A DNA stretch of 64,000 nt from Pseudoalteromonas piratica. GTDB taxonomy: Bacteria > Pseudomonadota > Gammaproteobacteria > Enterobacterales > Alteromonadaceae. Made by a program: the position numbers and the translations under genes. The notes below the pieces were generated by a model. That model ran no database searches, was not told the DNA's origin, and was given only the letters and a program-made list of their open reading frames with translations. Location of the stretch: assembly GCF_000788395.1 (NCBI RefSeq), contig NZ_CP009889.1, positions 1,116,001 to 1,180,000 on the forward strand. The letters run 5' to 3'. Shown here one piece after another: positions 7,862-15,841 of this stretch; position 1 is the stretch's first letter; each line of letters starts with the position of its first letter.

Positions 7862-7929
7862 CGAACGTATTAACGCTTGGCTGTCGCGTTTTTCGCTAAG
7901 CTTAATCCGCCCCATTTTAGACGCTATAT
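7856..7929 (+). other. Degenerate attC-like site (74 bp)
   Basis: ACATAAC (7856-7862) and GCTATAT (7923-7929, GTT core mutated to GCT) bound arms with CGCTTGGC and GCTAAGC, the same core as the attC sites at 5457 and 6645 but with a mismatch and a one-base deletion. It is probably inactive for recombination. Confidence 0.6.
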
Positions 7930-7944
7930 TTTAAGGAGAAAATA

Positions 7945-8370
7945 ATGAACCCTGCAATTAAAGGATTAGGAGAAACGGTACTTAGAGTACGCGATCTTGA
8001 AAGCATGAAAAAATTCTATGCCAACATAATTGGGCTTGAATTAATTAAAGAATTTCCTAAGGTCGCATTTTTTAAAATTGCAGATGGCTTTGCAGGCCAT
8101 ACACAAGTAATTGGCTTATTTGCCGAAGAATTGCCTCGAGCATTTGTAAATGACAACATTTCTACTATTGAACCCGCTTGTTCTAGTCTGCATCATTTTG
8201 CATTAGAAATCTCATCAGAAGATTATTTAACCGAGAAGACACGGTTGGAAAACGCTGGTTGCGAAGTAATAACCGCTGAACATTCATGGTGTCAATGGCG
8301 TTCTATTTATGTAAAAGATCCCGAAAATAATGTTGTAGAGTTAGTCTGTTATGACGTGTCAGTAGTGTAA
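7945..8370 (+). CDS. VOC family (glyoxalase/bleomycin-resistance/dioxygenase fold) protein
   Basis: This 141-aa protein has the two beta-alpha-beta-beta-beta repeats of the vicinal oxygen chelate fold. The first begins at GLGETVLRVRDLESMKKFY and the second at SSLHHFALEISSEDY. The C-terminal WRSIYVKDPENNVVELVCYD is the typical metal-binding Glu strand (DPxxNxxEL). His in LHHFALEI and the terminal Glu are likely metal ligands. The substrate cannot be predicted; glyoxalase-like, fosfomycin-resistance-like and ring-cleaving roles are all possible. An AAGGAGA site lies eight bases before the ATG. The start is 16 bases after the degenerate attC, so it may be the last cassette of the array, but no attC follows it. 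Confidence 0.87.
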   Translation: MNPAIKGLGETVLRVRDLESMKKFYANIIGLELIKEFPKVAFFKIADGFAGHTQVIGLFAEELPRAFVNDNISTIEPACSSLHHFALEISSEDYLTEKTRLENAGCEVITAEHSWCQWRSIYVKDPENNVVELVCYDVSVV

Positions 8371-8419
8371 GAGTATAAAAACTGACTCAATTGCAAAAAA
8401 GCGATTTAATAGATGGTTG

Positions 8420-8455
8420 AAGGAAAAAACGAATAACATAATTAATTTTTTCCTT
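8420..8455 (+). terminator. AT-rich hairpin, possible bidirectional terminator
   Basis: AAGGAAAAAA (8420-8429) pairs exactly with TTTTTTCCTT (8446-8455). It lies 50 bases after the VOC gene. Its poor GC content makes termination uncertain. Confidence 0.4.
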
Positions 8456-8627
8456 GCTAGCTTTTTGTTTAAACCAAGTTGCTATTGCTATAACGTGTCA
8501 CAAACTAATGATAAGAATAAACAAGGTTTTATGCTTGTATTGTCATCTTTTTAAGGATTCAACGTATTTATGTCGCCCACTTTTTTATTGAGTCCAACAT
8601 TTTATGGGCAATATCTGAGGCGATTAC

Positions 8628-8981
8628 ATGTCTATTTTTGGTAAGTTATTTCGCTGGGAGCGGGGACGACAAAACACCGGTTACGATAAAATGTTATTGT
8701 GTGGTGCTATATGGCCAATACGGTTTGATACTTACCTCATTAAGTTCCCCGAAGGCAGTGAAATACCACCGCACACAGATAATGTCACGTCGGGTAAGCA
8801 CTTTCGTTTAAATATAGTGTTAAAGCATGCCAAGGTAGGCGGAGAGTTTATTTGTTCAAACCCGATTTTTGAGACCAAACGCATCAAATTATTTCGCCCC
8901 GATACCTGTGAGCATCAAGTGTCTAAGATAGTAACAGGAAACCGCTACATACTGAGCATTGGCTGGATTAAAGGCTCTTAG
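8628..8981 (+). CDS. 2OG-Fe(II) oxygenase-like protein (compact DSBH)
   Basis: In this 117-aa protein the double-stranded beta-helix signature is complete. H49-x-D51 in PPHTD and H96 in CEHQV would bind Fe(II), and R106 in RYILSIGW would hold the 2-oxoglutarate carboxylate. The protein is short for the family, so it is a bare catalytic core. The substrate is unknown; small members hydroxylate peptides, amino acids or nucleobases. The ATG at 8628 has a GAGG site seven bases upstream. The gene stands alone between unrelated genes. Family confidence is good because all four key residues are present in order and spacing. Confidence 0.75.
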   Translation: MSIFGKLFRWERGRQNTGYDKMLLCGAIWPIRFDTYLIKFPEGSEIPPHTDNVTSGKHFRLNIVLKHAKVGGEFICSNPIFETKRIKLFRPDTCEHQVSKIVTGNRYILSIGWIKGS

Positions 8982-9066
8982 CAGCTCTATTTCCACTAGC
9001 CTGCACTTAACGGCATATTCTCAATCACTTCGCATATAAATTGTTACACCTGAATTAAAACCTTAA

Positions 9067-9082
9067 CTGTATATACAAACAG
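9067..9082 (+). promoter_or_regulatory. LexA (SOS) box
   Basis: CTGTATATACAAACAG is a perfect CTGT-N8-ACAG LexA operator of the gammaproteobacterial type, close to the E. coli umuDC box. It lies 49 bases before the ATG at 9132. Confidence 0.65.
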
Positions 9083-9131
9083 TATTTATGTTATGGTTTT
9101 AGACAATAATAATCCGACTCAAGGTAGAACT

Positions 9132-9617
9132 ATGTTAAAGGACTTAGAACCCAACGCTCCAACAGACTTTGATTTCATTATTGGTGACTGGCAGGTAAAA
9201 CACCGTCGTTTAAAACAAATTTTAAATAACTGTCAACAGTGGTATGAATTTGACGGGCAGTCTTCAACAGTCAAAACCCTTGGTGGCTTTGGTAACATTG
9301 AAGACAACCATCTTCATTTACCAGATACATCAATTAGGGCTAAAGCCATTCGCTCATTTAACCAAAGCACTGGTGAGTGGTCGATTTGGTGGCTTGATGG
9401 ACGCAACCCGCATCATTTAGATAAGCCCGTTATTGGTAGGTTTGAAAATGGTATTGGCCACTTTTATACAGATGATACCTACAACGACATGCCAATTAAG
9501 GTTCGATTTATATGGAATTCAACCAATCCTAACGCACCAACGTGGGAACAAGCCTTTTCCTCTGATGATGGTGATACTTGGGAGATTAATTGGCAAATGG
9601 AATTCACACCAGCTTAG
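9132..9617 (+). CDS. DUF1579-like protein downstream of a LexA box
   Basis: The 161-aa product contains FDFIIGDWQVKHRRLK, the hallmark of a family of short beta-barrel (lipocalin-like) proteins with an F(D/E)xxxGxWxV opening, often annotated DUF1579. The rest is Trp-rich (WSIWWLDGR, WEQAFSSDDGDTWEI), consistent with an antiparallel barrel that may bind a small ligand. There is no signal peptide, so it should be cytoplasmic. I chose the ATG at 9132, seven bases after AAGG; an upstream in-frame ATG at 9093 lacks a ribosome site. A LexA box precedes it, which would be unusual for this family. Function unknown. Confidence 0.7.
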   Translation: MLKDLEPNAPTDFDFIIGDWQVKHRRLKQILNNCQQWYEFDGQSSTVKTLGGFGNIEDNHLHLPDTSIRAKAIRSFNQSTGEWSIWWLDGRNPHHLDKPVIGRFENGIGHFYTDDTYNDMPIKVRFIWNSTNPNAPTWEQAFSSDDGDTWEINWQMEFTPA

Positions 9618-9725
9618 TAATAAATTACGCAAACCAACATTAATTAAGGCGTTTTTATGTTATAGCTGCTTCGGATACACTATTATTCGACGACTATTTT
9701 GGCGCAATTTATAAAGGAGAGGTAA

Positions 9726-10061
9726 ATGCCACATTGCGTAATTGAGCATTCAGATAAAGTTGATGGCAATATGTTAATTGAAGCTGTTCATAAAGGGGCG
9801 TTAACGTCTGAATTATTTGAACCGACAGGCAGCGATATTAAAGTCAGAGCAACGGCATTTTCAAACTACAAAACAGGTGTTGTTGACCTTAAATTTGTGC
9901 ATGTCACGCTTAAAATTTTATCCGGTCGCACAAGCGAACAAAAAGAAATGCTATCTAATACCGTATTAGATAAATTAAGCGACCTGTCACTTACAAACTG
10001 CTCTATCTCAGTGGAAGTGCAGGATATTGACCGTGCCAGCTATGCAAAAGTAATTGTATAA
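9726..10061 (+). CDS. 5-carboxymethyl-2-hydroxymuconate isomerase (CHMI) family protein
   Basis: This 111-aa tautomerase-superfamily protein starts MPHCVIEHS, the conserved beginning of CHMI (HpcD/HpaF), in which the N-terminal proline left after Met removal is the catalytic base. Length and the C-terminal VEVQDIDRASYAK segment fit the family. In homoprotocatechuate degradation CHMI isomerises 5-carboxymethyl-2-hydroxymuconate, but no other hpa/hpc gene lies in the window, so here it is an orphan and may act on another enol substrate. A strong AAAGGAGAGG site lies just before the ATG. The preceding gene is 108 bases away, so co-transcription is possible but not evident. Confidence 0.85.
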   Translation: MPHCVIEHSDKVDGNMLIEAVHKGALTSELFEPTGSDIKVRATAFSNYKTGVVDLKFVHVTLKILSGRTSEQKEMLSNTVLDKLSDLSLTNCSISVEVQDIDRASYAKVIV

Positions 10062-10077
10062 CTCTTGTCACTTATTA

Positions 10078-10128
10078 AGCGAAACTGATGATGCTATGCC
10101 GATAAAGCTAAGCTCCAACAGTTTCGCT
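10078..10128 (+). terminator. Long-loop hairpin after CHMI gene
   Basis: AGCGAAACTG (10078-10087) pairs exactly with CAGTTTCGCT (10119-10128) across a 31-base loop. There is no clean T-run, so it is at best a weak terminator or an RNA-stability element. Confidence 0.35.
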
Positions 10129-10319
10129 AAATTTGAAAAATTTCCCACTTATTACCTTCCCCACTTTCTTACCATTTTTTATTTCCGATTAAAAAAGAGA
10201 GCGAAAAGAACACCTAAAATGTAAGTAAACATTAATATTAACAGTGGGTTAAATATTAAGTTACAACCCTCGTCTAGGCTTAAATTGATGGAAGAATAAC
10301 AATCAATGAGGAGTCAATC

Positions 10320-10715
10320 ATGACCAAACAAAACCCCCATACGCAAAACGCAGAAGTTGATATGAACCCTATGCTGGATATTGTATTTATCCTGCTTATC
10401 TTTTTTATTGTCACCACCAGCTTTAATCGGCCAACTGCGCTTGATTTAAATCGCGTAAAAGAAAACAAACCTAGCCTTAGTCAAACTGTTACACCGCAAT
10501 TTCAAATCACTAACGATAATCAGATATTGCTCAATAATAAGGTCATTGACGCGCAATCAATTGCTATAAATTTGGCCCGACTAGATGCTAATGGCGAGAT
10601 TACAGCCATTTCAGTAGCTGCAGATAAAGAAAGCACACATAACACCTTAGTGCATTTGTTAAATGAAATAAAAGGCTACACCTCAGCGCCAGTATCACTT
10701 GGTAATTTACGATAA
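10320..10715 (+). CDS. ExbD/TolR family biopolymer transport protein (orphan)
   Basis: The 131-aa protein has a short cytoplasmic N-terminus and one membrane helix at about residues 20-37 that begins with the conserved Asp (D20 in NPMLDIVFILL). A periplasmic domain with a TolR/ExbD-like fold completes it. The Asp is the proton-path residue in ExbBD-TonB, TolQR and related motors. ExbD works with ExbB and TonB, but neither is encoded here. It therefore probably joins a motor encoded elsewhere, perhaps serving the TonB receptors of this region. The ATG follows GAGGAGTCAATC, a good ribosome site, and a strong terminator directly follows the stop, so it is a single-gene unit. Confidence 0.88.
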   Translation: MTKQNPHTQNAEVDMNPMLDIVFILLIFFIVTTSFNRPTALDLNRVKENKPSLSQTVTPQFQITNDNQILLNNKVIDAQSIAINLARLDANGEITAISVAADKESTHNTLVHLLNEIKGYTSAPVSLGNLR

Positions 10716-10718
10716 AAC

Positions 10719-10748
10719 AAAAAAGGCTAACCATTGGTTAGCCTTTTT
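10719..10748 (+). terminator. Rho-independent terminator after exbD-like gene
   Basis: GGCTAACC (10725-10732), loop ATT, GGTTAGCC (10736-10743), then TTTTT; an A-run precedes it, so it could also stop transcripts from the convergent gene. Confidence 0.88.
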
Positions 10749-10788
10749 ACAATCCTGTTGATATAGATTTCAACTCACGTAATTAGAT

Positions 10789-11940
10789 TTAAAAATACTT
10801 CACCCACGCCCATTGTGTTGTTTTCTTAAAGTTTGAAAATAGTTGTGTGGGTTTATACAACAGAGCACCAAGTACAATTGAGATTAGCCATACTTGCCAT
10901 ACGTCATCAACACCGAAATAAACGCCCTTGTTAGTGCCAAATACTGCGACCAAAATTATATACATTACCAGCAACACATATAAGTGCAGTAAATAGAAAA
11001 ACATGGGTGCAGAGCCAAAATAACGAAGCCATGTAAGCGCATGTACATCATACTTTTCAAGCATTGCGAGCACACAAAATGCCATGCCAAGCGTCAATAA
11101 AATAAAATCTAACGACGGCGGGTATTTAGTAAAGTTAATAAAGGATTGTAGTGAAAGTAGCCAATCAGATGAATACACCCAAGGTACTGGCTCACCATAT
11201 ACATTTAAGCCTCTTAGCAAAATTAACAGGGCAAAACATATTACTGTAAGCTTGAATAAAATTGATACACGCTCTGCTGCTTGTTTAGTTTCTGCAAATA
11301 AGGGCCCAAGTGCATAGCCTAAACAAATTACACCAACCCAAGGCAATGTTGGGTAAGATACTTTCACTTTAAAGCTTTCACTCATGTATAAGTATCCGCG
11401 ATCATGCAGCACTGTCCATATTGAATAACCAAACTCATCGGGCGTAAATTCAATAAAATCAAGCGCGTTATGACCTGCAACAATAATTACACCAAGCAAA
11501 CCAATTACTTTATGAGGCAATGCGGTTAATACCGCTAAACTTATCATACATAGCCCTATCGCCCAGATAACTTGCAGATAGAGCGCGTGATAACTGCCAA
11601 ACCATGAAAAATTTACCAGTGTAATTTCAAGTAATATGAGAAAAGCCCCGCGTTTGAACAAAAACGAGCGCACATCTCTGGGCGCTTGGTTTATCGGGTT
11701 TGCATAAAGCCAAGCACTTAACCCAGTTAAAAATACAAAAATGGGAGCACAAAAATGGGCTAAAAAGCGTGTAAAAAAAAGCGCAGTGCTGGTTTCATCT
11801 AAGTTCATCGGATCAGCAACTTGATGATGTAAAAACACCCGTTCTCGCACATGGTCAACCAGCATTAATAAGATTACGATGCCACGTAAAATATCAATGG
11901 ATGGCACGCGATTTTTTAAGTGTTGTAGGTGGTTTGTCAT
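10789..11940 (-). CDS. DUF1624 / HGSNAT-like acyltransferase membrane protein
   Basis: The 383-aa integral membrane protein has about ten helices. The N-terminal RVPSIDILRGIVILLMLVDH is the hallmark of the DUF1624 / heparan-alpha-glucosaminide N-acetyltransferase-like family, with the conserved Asp and His of the first helix region. A second conserved block, YFGSAPMFFYLLH, carries another family His near the C-terminus. Related membrane acyltransferases pass acyl groups across the inner membrane to sugars, but the substrate here is unknown. The gene lies downstream of the siderophore receptor on the same strand, separated by a terminator, so it has its own promoter. Confidence 0.8.
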   Translation of the reverse strand: MTNHLQHLKNRVPSIDILRGIVILLMLVDHVRERVFLHHQVADPMNLDETSTALFFTRFLAHFCAPIFVFLTGLSAWLYANPINQAPRDVRSFLFKRGAFLILLEITLVNFSWFGSYHALYLQVIWAIGLCMISLAVLTALPHKVIGLLGVIIVAGHNALDFIEFTPDEFGYSIWTVLHDRGYLYMSESFKVKVSYPTLPWVGVICLGYALGPLFAETKQAAERVSILFKLTVICFALLILLRGLNVYGEPVPWVYSSDWLLSLQSFINFTKYPPSLDFILLTLGMAFCVLAMLEKYDVHALTWLRYFGSAPMFFYLLHLYVLLVMYIILVAVFGTNKGVYFGVDDVWQVWLISIVLGALLYKPTQLFSNFKKTTQWAWVKYF

Positions 11941-11959
11941 AATGGGGGATCGCCTAAAG

Positions 11960-11992
11960 CAAAAACAGTCTGAACAACATTATTCAGACTGT
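11960..11992 (-). terminator. Rho-independent terminator after second siderophore receptor
   Basis: On the minus strand ACAGTCTGAA and TTCAGACTGT (arms 11965-11974 and 11983-11992) form a 10-bp stem with an 8-base loop, followed by TTTTTG. Confidence 0.8.
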
Positions 11993-12021
11993 ATCTATTT
12001 AACTAATCAATTAATCGCAAA

Positions 12022-14136
12022 TTAAAATTGGTATTTTAAGCTCGCACTGTAATTGATTGGAGAGCCCGGCATAGTCCAAAGTTTGTGGTATGAGTTTTCA
12101 AAATACGCTTCGTTGAAAACATTATTTACATCTAACTTAAGCGTAAGTTGCGTGCTCAAATCAATGGCAGCGGACACATTCACAAGGGTATATGCAGGTA
12201 AAATGTAGTCAGGATCAGTCGTCTCACCTAAACGGTCGCCCACATAATTAACTGTCGCACCCACATAGCTGTCTTTACCCATTATCTGCGTGAAATGCCT
12301 TAACGATACATGCCCAACATGCTCAGCAATATTGATTAAACGTGAGCCTTTTGGAATGGGCACCCCCCAGTCAGAGTTAATCACATCATTTGCAGTTTTT
12401 GCATCGGTATATGCATATGCCAGCTCTAAATTGGTATTGTTCGTGAGTTCAGTAATTAAATTAAATTCAATACCTTGGCTTTCAACTTCACCTAACGTTG
12501 CTGATAACCCAGTATCTGGCTCTGCCGTTAGCATATTGGTTTTTTCAGCAGTAAATACGGCAATATTGCCCGAAAAGCGATTTGCAACATTGTGCCATTT
12601 TGCACCAACTTCTAATGATTTGGTTTCTTCCGGCTCGAATGCGTTCCTATCTGAATCGAGTCCTGGGTTAGGTCTAAATCCTTCAGCATAATTGGTAAAT
12701 ACATTCACATTTTCATTAATATCGTAAATGTAACCAAGGCGAGGTGAAAACTCAGTTTGATTGCGCGTTTGCACTGAGTCACTGCGTTTATTTAAAATTT
12801 CTTGGTCTAATTTATCAACTCGCACACCAAGTAATAACTTTGACTTTTCTGTTAAAGCCATTAGGTTCTGTGCGTACAGGCCAAGTCCTTTTTGCTCTTC
12901 TGCAGTTAGCGTTTTAGCCAATGGTTCTGGCTGAGGCTGTGTATAGTCAGGGTTGTTTGGATTAATTGAGTAAGTAGTATCACCTGAGCCCCACGCTGTG
13001 CGCCACACTTTATAATCTGTATCCAACTCAAAGTTATAGTAATCCATACCCACTAGCAGGTTATGTTTAATAGTTCCCGTTGCCAGTTCACCACTTAGTT
13101 CAAAACGTGCATTCATATCAAGCGCTTGATAATCGCGCTCACGGCGCTGGCGAGATAAGGTATTTGGGTCGGTATACACTAACTGGCGACCGCTAGATAA
13201 CTCAGTATCAGACGATAACCCTTTAAACGACGAGTCACGATACGCGAAGCCTGAAAGTAAGTGCCAATTGTCATTAAGTTTATGATTAAGGACAAATTGA
13301 TGACCTAACGCAGCGACTTTATGCGCACCATCACGAATATCACCATAAAAATCTTCGGCTTCAATTTCATCAAAATTATTGTTAAGAACATAAACGCCAC
13401 GATCGAGTGGTTTTTTCTGATCTAGAATCTCCATTTCATAGCTTAATTTTGTGTTTTCTGACACATGCCATAATACCGAAGGCGATAAATGCAGACTTTC
13501 TAAAGTCACATGATCACGATGCGTGTCAGAATCTTCATAAGCACCATTAATGCGAAATGCACTCTCTTCATTGAAGCCATTGGTGTAATCAAATTCAATT
13601 TGCTTTTTATTAAAATTGCCTAAAGTGCCTTGTACATAGCCTTGCTTTTCAAATTGTGGCTTTTTGGTCACAATATTCACAGTGCCACCAGGCTCACCTT
13701 GACCATATAGTGCAGAGCCTGGCCCTTTCATTACTTCAATTGCTTGAATATTCGCCGTACTTCTATTGCCGTTATAACCACGAGAATTGAAGCCATTTAC
13801 AAGGTAACCTGTTGGGTTATTTTCATCGCCTGAAAAACCCCTAATAGCAAAGCTATCAAACATACCACCTGAATTATTTTGTCGCACAATGCTAGGTGAT
13901 AAGGACAATGCATCAATAAATCGAGTAATGCCCTCATTCTCAATTACATCAGCATTAATTTGATCAACTGCTTGTGGCATTTGAAATAAAGGTACATTAC
14001 CTCGGTAAGGCTGCCAAAACTGCGTTATTTCGATGTGTTCAATATCGTTATTATTTGAAGTGTTTGGTGTATTAAGGTCTTGTGCAAATGCACTGTTAGA
14101 AGCAATAACCAGGGTAAATAAAAACTGCTTTTTCAT
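12022..14136 (-). CDS. TonB-dependent siderophore receptor
   Basis: The 704-aa outer-membrane receptor starts with a signal peptide (residues 1-18, cleavage at AFA/QD) and a TonB-box-like IEHIEITQF. Its plug domain contains IEVMKGPGSALYGQGEPGG, close to the FhuA/FhuE/FoxA hydroxamate-siderophore group, and a barrel ends in YSASLKYQF with the terminal aromatic residue required for BAM insertion. The size is typical. No siderophore biosynthesis, ABC importer or reductase gene is adjacent, and I found no convincing Fur box in the 370 bases upstream. Substrate and iron regulation therefore remain unproven. It differs clearly from the receptors at 1369 and 60350. Confidence 0.92.
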   Translation of the reverse strand: MKKQFLFTLVIASNSAFAQDLNTPNTSNNNDIEHIEITQFWQPYRGNVPLFQMPQAVDQINADVIENEGITRFIDALSLSPSIVRQNNSGGMFDSFAIRGFSGDENNPTGYLVNGFNSRGYNGNRSTANIQAIEVMKGPGSALYGQGEPGGTVNIVTKKPQFEKQGYVQGTLGNFNKKQIEFDYTNGFNEESAFRINGAYEDSDTHRDHVTLESLHLSPSVLWHVSENTKLSYEMEILDQKKPLDRGVYVLNNNFDEIEAEDFYGDIRDGAHKVAALGHQFVLNHKLNDNWHLLSGFAYRDSSFKGLSSDTELSSGRQLVYTDPNTLSRQRRERDYQALDMNARFELSGELATGTIKHNLLVGMDYYNFELDTDYKVWRTAWGSGDTTYSINPNNPDYTQPQPEPLAKTLTAEEQKGLGLYAQNLMALTEKSKLLLGVRVDKLDQEILNKRSDSVQTRNQTEFSPRLGYIYDINENVNVFTNYAEGFRPNPGLDSDRNAFEPEETKSLEVGAKWHNVANRFSGNIAVFTAEKTNMLTAEPDTGLSATLGEVESQGIEFNLITELTNNTNLELAYAYTDAKTANDVINSDWGVPIPKGSRLINIAEHVGHVSLRHFTQIMGKDSYVGATVNYVGDRLGETTDPDYILPAYTLVNVSAAIDLSTQLTLKLDVNNVFNEAYFENSYHKLWTMPGSPINYSASLKYQF

Positions 14137-14507
14137 GTAAAACTCTGAGCAAAGGGATTAATTTTATGTGATAGTATAACATTGCAAACAGCAGCGCTAT
14201 GCTATTATTGAAAAAGCCACAACAAAGTTATTTTTTTGGTTAAATAACATCCAAATCATTTAATTATGTGCAAAGTTCAGCCTTGGTTAGCCAATTTAAA
14301 CTTGGCCACAAATGAGAGGTAAAAAGAATCTTCCGTTATTGCCTTAAAGGTGGTTGTGGAAACGCTCAGCTAGCAACATAAAAAATGCAGCGTAATGTTT
14401 CGACGACATCGCTGCTGAAATGCCACCAGCTATGAGGTGAGAAAGCTTTGGTATATCAACAAAAAAGGCTAACCCATGGGTTAGCCTTAATGCTTGTAAA
14501 ACCTTTG
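14137..14507. other. Intergenic region upstream of siderophore receptor
   Basis: This 371-base stretch should hold the minus-strand promoter of the receptor and the terminator of the kinase operon (14461-14490). A 6-bp GC-rich hairpin (GCAGCG ... CGCTGC) lies near 14385-14415. I saw no gene with a ribosome site and no clear Fur box; a half-site-like ATGCTATTATTGAAAA near 14197 is too weak to call. Confidence 0.5.
14461..14490 (-). terminator. Rho-independent terminator after histidine kinase
   Basis: AAGGCTAACCC / GGGTTAGCCTT (14465-14488) forms an 11-bp stem with a two-base centre. On the minus strand it is followed by TTTTTT, ending the export/two-component transcript. Confidence 0.85.
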
Positions 14508-15836
14508 TTAGCTTGGAATAAACACTTTAACCACTAACCCCGATTGTCCATCACCACGGTTATGTAAACTCAGTTGCCCGTGATGCGCTTCGGCAATTTC
14601 GCGGCATAACGCAAGCCCTAAGCCACTGCCGCTTGCTTTGGTAGAATAAAACGGCACTAAGGCATTGGCCATTACGGTTTCGCTCATTCCGCGCCCTGCA
14701 TCACTGACACTAATTAAGGTTCCTGCTTGCGTACCTGACTGTTTCGCTTCTATTCGTATTGTGATATCACGTAACTGAGAGTCAGATTCATGTGCATTTT
14801 TGAGTAAATTAATCAGCAACTGCGACAGTTGAATTTTATCTGCATAACAGGGAGTTTTTGGTAACTGCCCTTCAAGTTGAAATGACCATTCTTGGGCGAC
14901 GCTTTCAAGTAACGCTTGCCACGCTACTTTTTCAAATTTAGGTTGAGGTAACTTGGCAAATTTACCATAACCCTGCACAAACTCGTTTAAGTGACTGATG
15001 CGCTCTTGCATTGTCGAAAAAACACGACCAAGCCTAGGCTCTTCAAGGTTTTGTGACAATAACTGGCCACTATGCAGCAACGACGACATAGGGCCAAGTG
15101 AGTTATTTAATTCATGGCTTATAATACGAATTACTTTTTTCCAAACAGCGACTTCTTGTCGGCTTAACTCGCGGGTTAATTGCTTAAAAATGTATAAGTG
15201 ATGCAGGTGATTGTTAAGTAAGAACTGGCCGGTAGAAAGGTGCCACGTTTGCACTTCATCTGAGTCGTGTTTTAAATGAAATAAGCCATCACGCCCCGAT
15301 TCCATTGCTTGTTTAATTTGCGCATGCGCCGTTTGGTAAAGGGCGTCACGTGTTAGCCCTTCAAGTCTTAAGTCACTGGCAAATAAACGGTTTGCACTTA
15401 AATTGCTAAACACAACATGATCTGTACTATCAATTAACACCAATGCCTGCGGTGACGATTGCAGTACTTTATCTAGCATCAATTCCCGTTGATAGATCCA
15501 CTGCTTTTCTTGCCTAAGTTGCTCCGCTGTTTGGTTATAAATTTGGCATAAATGACCTAGTTCATCCTGTGCGCTATAGGCAAGTAAGCTTGAAAATTCA
15601 CCGTCTTTAAAATTAAGTAAACCTGTCTCTAACGCTTGTATGCCTGAGTTAACCGATTGCGTCAATAACCCACTAACAATCCAGCCAACTGGCAGTGCAA
15701 TGATTAACACCACAATGGTTTGCGTGCTTGTTGCATTTAGCAATAACAAAACGGGTATTAATACCAATGCAATACTCATTACAACGGCCAGTTGTAATTT
15801 AGTGCGGGTTGTGAGCCTTGAAAGGTATTTTTTCAT
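14508..15836 (-). CDS. Sensor histidine kinase (NtrY/AtoS-like) of a sigma-54 two-component system
   Basis: The 442-aa kinase has two closely spaced membrane helices (residues 16-34 and 40-58) with almost no periplasmic loop. A HAMP-like region follows (about 60-110), then a PAS-like domain (120-220), the phosphorylation site H241 in ISHELNNSLGP, and a HATPase domain with N, G1 (SDAGRGM) and G2 (GSGLGLAL) boxes. The HELNNSL form is typical of NtrY-like kinases that partner NtrC-type regulators. The lack of a sensor loop suggests it senses a signal in the membrane, or the state of the ABC transporter encoded upstream. It starts five bases after the regulator gene, so the two are translationally linked. 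Confidence 0.92.
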   Translation of the reverse strand: MKKYLSRLTTRTKLQLAVVMSIALVLIPVLLLLNATSTQTIVVLIIALPVGWIVSGLLTQSVNSGIQALETGLLNFKDGEFSSLLAYSAQDELGHLCQIYNQTAEQLRQEKQWIYQRELMLDKVLQSSPQALVLIDSTDHVVFSNLSANRLFASDLRLEGLTRDALYQTAHAQIKQAMESGRDGLFHLKHDSDEVQTWHLSTGQFLLNNHLHHLYIFKQLTRELSRQEVAVWKKVIRIISHELNNSLGPMSSLLHSGQLLSQNLEEPRLGRVFSTMQERISHLNEFVQGYGKFAKLPQPKFEKVAWQALLESVAQEWSFQLEGQLPKTPCYADKIQLSQLLINLLKNAHESDSQLRDITIRIEAKQSGTQAGTLISVSDAGRGMSETVMANALVPFYSTKASGSGLGLALCREIAEAHHGQLSLHNRGDGQSGLVVKVFIPS

Positions 15837-15841
15837 AGTGA

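Noticed and set aside
8456..8627. Another attC site after the VOC gene
   Set aside because: A short GCTATAAC string lacks a matching core and palindromic arms.
14137..14300. Possible Fur box before the second siderophore receptor
   Set aside because: Only half-site matches (ATGCTATTATTG) were found; too weak to report as a site.
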